Part shown: positions 4,696 through 6,613 of the stretch, piece after piece
Layout of the letters: the number at the start of each line of letters is the position of its first letter
Position numbering within the stretch: the first letter of the stretch is position 1
Source: Pseudomonadota bacterium
Lineage (GTDB): Bacteria; Pseudomonadota; Gammaproteobacteria; Steroidobacterales; Steroidobacteraceae
DNA length: 6,613 nt
Reading direction: 5' to 3'
Assembly (NCBI GenBank): GCA_018241455.1
Contig: JAFEDW010000113.1
Coordinates: 1-6,613, forward strand
The notes under the pieces: model-generated
Seen by the model: only the letters and a program-made list of their open reading frames with translations
The model's database searches: none
Told to the model about the DNA's origin: nothing
Made by a program: the position numbers and the translations under genes

Positions 4696-6613
4696 GCGCG
4701 ACCACCGAACCGGCCACCGGCGGCGAACCAACAGGCACGCTCGAGGTGGCGCTGGCGCATGCCGAAGAACTGCTGCAACGCGATCCGGTCCTCGCGATCG
4801 AACAGGCGAACGAGATCCTCAGGGCGATTCCCAACTACCCGCCGGCGACGCTGCTGCTCGGCAAGGCGCAGCGCGCCAGTGGCGATGCCGGCGCCGCACT
4901 GCGCACGCTGACCGCGCTCGTCGACGCGCAGCATCGTTGGGCCGCGGCGCATTACGAGCTGGCGCTGTCGTTGGCCGAGACGGGGGACCCGGGCGAGGCG
5001 ATCGCCAAGCTCCGGCGCGCCGTGGAGTTGAAGCCCGACCTGCCCGATGCCTGGCGCGCGTTGGGCGACCTGCTGACCGAGAGCGGTGACACGGTCGCTG
5101 CCGATGCCGCCTTCGCCAACCACATCAAGTATTCGACCAGCGATCCGAAGCTCATGGCCGCGGCCACCGCGCTGGTGGAGAACCGCATCCCGGAAGCCGA
5201 GCACGCGCTGCGCGCGCACCTGAAGCAGCATCCGACCGATGTGGCCGCGCTGCGCATGCTGGCCGAAGTGGCCGCGCGCCTTGGCCGCTATTCGGATGCC
5301 GAGACGTTGCTGGAGCGTTGCCTCGAACTCGCGCCCAGCTTTCCGGGTGCGCGCCACAACTACGCCATCATCCTGCATCGGCTCAACAAGTCCGTGGCGG
5401 CGCTCGAGCAGGTCGAGCGCCTGCTCGAAGCCGAGCCGCGCAACACCGGCTACCACAATCTCAAGGCGGTGGTGCTGGCCAAGATCGGCGACTACGCCGA
5501 GTCGATCGAGTTGTTCGCCGGCGTGCTGAAGGCGAATCCCAAGCAGCCGAAGATCTGGATGAGCTATGCGCACGCCCTGTCGACGGTGGGCCGCGAGGAG
5601 GAGAGCATTGCCGCGTATCGGCGCAGCATCGCCCTGCTGCCCAGCTGTGGCGAGGCGTACTGGAGCCTGGCCAACCTGAAGACCTTCAAGTTCTCGCCCG
5701 AGGAAGTCGGGCAGATGCGCGCGCAGCTCGATCAGGGGACGCTGAGCAACGAGGACCGCTTTCATTTCGAGTTCGCGCTGGGCAAGGCGCTCGAGGACCA
5801 GCGGGAATATGCGCAGTCCTTCGAACATTATGCGCACGGCAATCGATTGCGCCTGAAGGAGATCCGCTACCTGTCCGAGGAGGTCACCGGCCTGGTGCGG
5901 CGCACGCGCGCGCACCTGAGCGCTGAATTCTTTGCGGCGCGGGCCGGATTCGGCTGCCAGGCGCCCGATCCGATCTTCATCGTCGGCCTGCCGCGTTCCG
6001 GGTCCACGCTGATCGAACAGATCCTCGCCAGCCATTCGGCGGTCGAGGGAACGATGGAGCTGCCGAACATCATCGGTATTGCCACCAAACTCGGCGCACG
6101 TGGCGTGAAAGGCGATGCGCCGCGCTATCCGATGGAACTGGCCAACCAGTCGGCCGACGATTGCCGCAGGCTCGGCGAGCAGTACCTCGCGGACACGCGC
6201 ATCCAGCGCAAGCTCGGACGGCCCTTCTTCATCGACAAGATGCCGAACAATTTCATGCACATCGGGCTGATCCACCTGATCCTGCCCAGCGCGAAGATCG
6301 TCGACGCGCGGCGGCACCCGATGGCCTGCGGCTTCTCGCTGTTCAAGCAGCACTTTGCCCGCGGCCAGAACTTCAGCTACAGCCTCGAGGACATCGGTCA
6401 TTTCTACCGCGATTACGTCGAGATGATGGCGCACTACGACGCGGTGCTGCCCGGCCGCGTGCACCGCGTGTTCCATGAAGCACTGATCGAGGATACCGAG
6501 ACCGAGGTGCGTCGCCTGCTGGACTACTGTGGGTTGCCGTTCGAGGAGTCGTGCCTGCGGTTCTATGAGAACGACCGGGCCGTCCGCACGGCCAGCGCCC
6601 AGCAGGTGCGCCA
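4692..6613 (+). CDS. TPR repeat-sulfotransferase fusion protein, 3' end missing
   Basis: The frame is open from the ATG at 4692 to the right edge: 640 codons, no stop. Residues about 18-400 are TPR-like helical hairpins with typical ends, for example AIAKLRRAVELKPDLPDAW, AETLLERCLELAPSFPGA and SIELFAGVLKANPKQPKIW. From about 428 a PAPS-dependent sulfotransferase domain of the Sulfotransfer_3 type begins. IFIVGLPRSGSTLIEQ contains the 5'-phosphosulfate loop (PRSGST 434-439), VEGTMELP (451-458) carries a candidate catalytic base (Glu452 or Glu456, by analogy with tyrosylprotein sulfotransferase), and a 3'-phosphate-binding region follows (ILPSAKIVDARRHP, Arg540-Arg541, with Ser549). Known relatives include TPR-sulfotransferases of uncertain substrate; protein or small-molecule sulfation are both possible. 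I see no signal peptide or membrane segment. The start overlaps the aminotransferase stop by ATGA with only a weak GAGAG upstream, implying coupling. The last few dozen residues are probably beyond the window. Confidence 0.88.
   Translation, partial: MSATTEPATGGEPTGTLEVALAHAEELLQRDPVLAIEQANEILRAIPNYPPATLLLGKAQRASGDAGAALRTLTALVDAQHRWAAAHYELALSLAETGDPGEAIAKLRRAVELKPDLPDAWRALGDLLTESGDTVAADAAFANHIKYSTSDPKLMAAATALVENRIPEAEHALRAHLKQHPTDVAALRMLAEVAARLGRYSDAETLLERCLELAPSFPGARHNYAIILHRLNKSVAALEQVERLLEAEPRNTGYHNLKAVVLAKIGDYAESIELFAGVLKANPKQPKIWMSYAHALSTVGREEESIAAYRRSIALLPSCGEAYWSLANLKTFKFSPEEVGQMRAQLDQGTLSNEDRFHFEFALGKALEDQREYAQSFEHYAHGNRLRLKEIRYLSEEVTGLVRRTRAHLSAEFFAARAGFGCQAPDPIFIVGLPRSGSTLIEQILASHSAVEGTMELPNIIGIATKLGARGVKGDAPRYPMELANQSADDCRRLGEQYLADTRIQRKLGRPFFIDKMPNNFMHIGLIHLILPSAKIVDARRHPMACGFSLFKQHFARGQNFSYSLEDIGHFYRDYVEMMAHYDAVLPGRVHRVFHEALIEDTETEVRRLLDYCGLPFEESCLRFYENDRAVRTASAQQVR

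Noticed and set aside
3403..4731. 442-codon minus-strand open frame opposite the aminotransferase gene
   Set aside because: It is an Arg/His/Ala-rich translation without motifs, fully overlapping a gene with strong aminotransferase signatures on the plus strand.
4548..6476. 642-codon open frame on the minus strand opposite the TPR-sulfotransferase gene
   Set aside because: It is the antisense shadow of a GC-rich gene with G/C-ending codons. The translation has no recognisable domain and is rich in Arg, Ala and Gln, while the plus strand encodes clear TPR and sulfotransferase motifs.
1..6613. tRNA genes, CRISPR arrays, insertion sequences or phage attachment sites
   Set aside because: I saw no cloverleaf sequence, no spaced direct repeats, no transposase-like protein and no terminal inverted repeats; nearly all bases are in recognised genes.

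Overview
This window is 6.6 kb of dense, GC-rich (roughly two thirds G+C by eye), typically bacterial DNA. Every supported gene lies on the plus strand. The order cpoB (ybgF)-queE-queC, a Tol-Pal tail running straight into preQ0 synthesis genes, and the character of the QueE protein (for example its SRADYEW and QLHKILW segments) suggest a gammaproteobacterium related to the Xanthomonadales or Nevskiales. That placement rests on remembered gene order and sequence resemblance, not on a search.

Region 1 (1-1808) is a tightly packed housekeeping block. It starts inside cpoB, whose visible part is a Gly/Ala-rich linker followed by TPR-like repeats. queE begins at a TTG that overlaps the cpoB stop by four bases. 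queC begins at a GTG eleven bases before the end of queE. QueE and QueC catalyse consecutive steps: 6-carboxytetrahydropterin to 7-carboxy-7-deazaguanine, then to preQ0, the precursor of queuosine in tRNA.

Region 2 (1809-1891) is an 83-base gap, the only intergenic stretch. It holds a GC-rich inverted repeat without a T-run, a good -10-like hexamer (TATGAT) and a clear ribosome binding site. It is the likely promoter region for the downstream genes.

Region 3 (1892-6613) is a second apparent operon joined by two ATGA stop/start overlaps. It encodes a ThDP-dependent decarboxylase resembling AruI (2-ketoarginine decarboxylase), a class I/II aminotransferase resembling AruH (arginine:pyruvate transaminase), and a large TPR-sulfotransferase fusion that runs off the right edge. 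AruH and AruI are the first two steps of the arginine transaminase pathway in Pseudomonas aeruginosa: arginine to 2-ketoarginine to 4-guanidinobutyraldehyde.

The most striking observation is in the AruH-like protein. The position where the PLP Schiff-base lysine is expected (SLSK-x-HAMTGWR in the family) reads SLSQTHAMTGWR, so residue 241 is Gln, codon CAG. All the other PLP- and carboxylate-binding residues I can identify are intact. Either this is a one-base error or loss of function, or the protein is a lysine-less PLP-fold protein with a changed role. Its coupling to a TPR-sulfotransferase gene is the second point worth following up.
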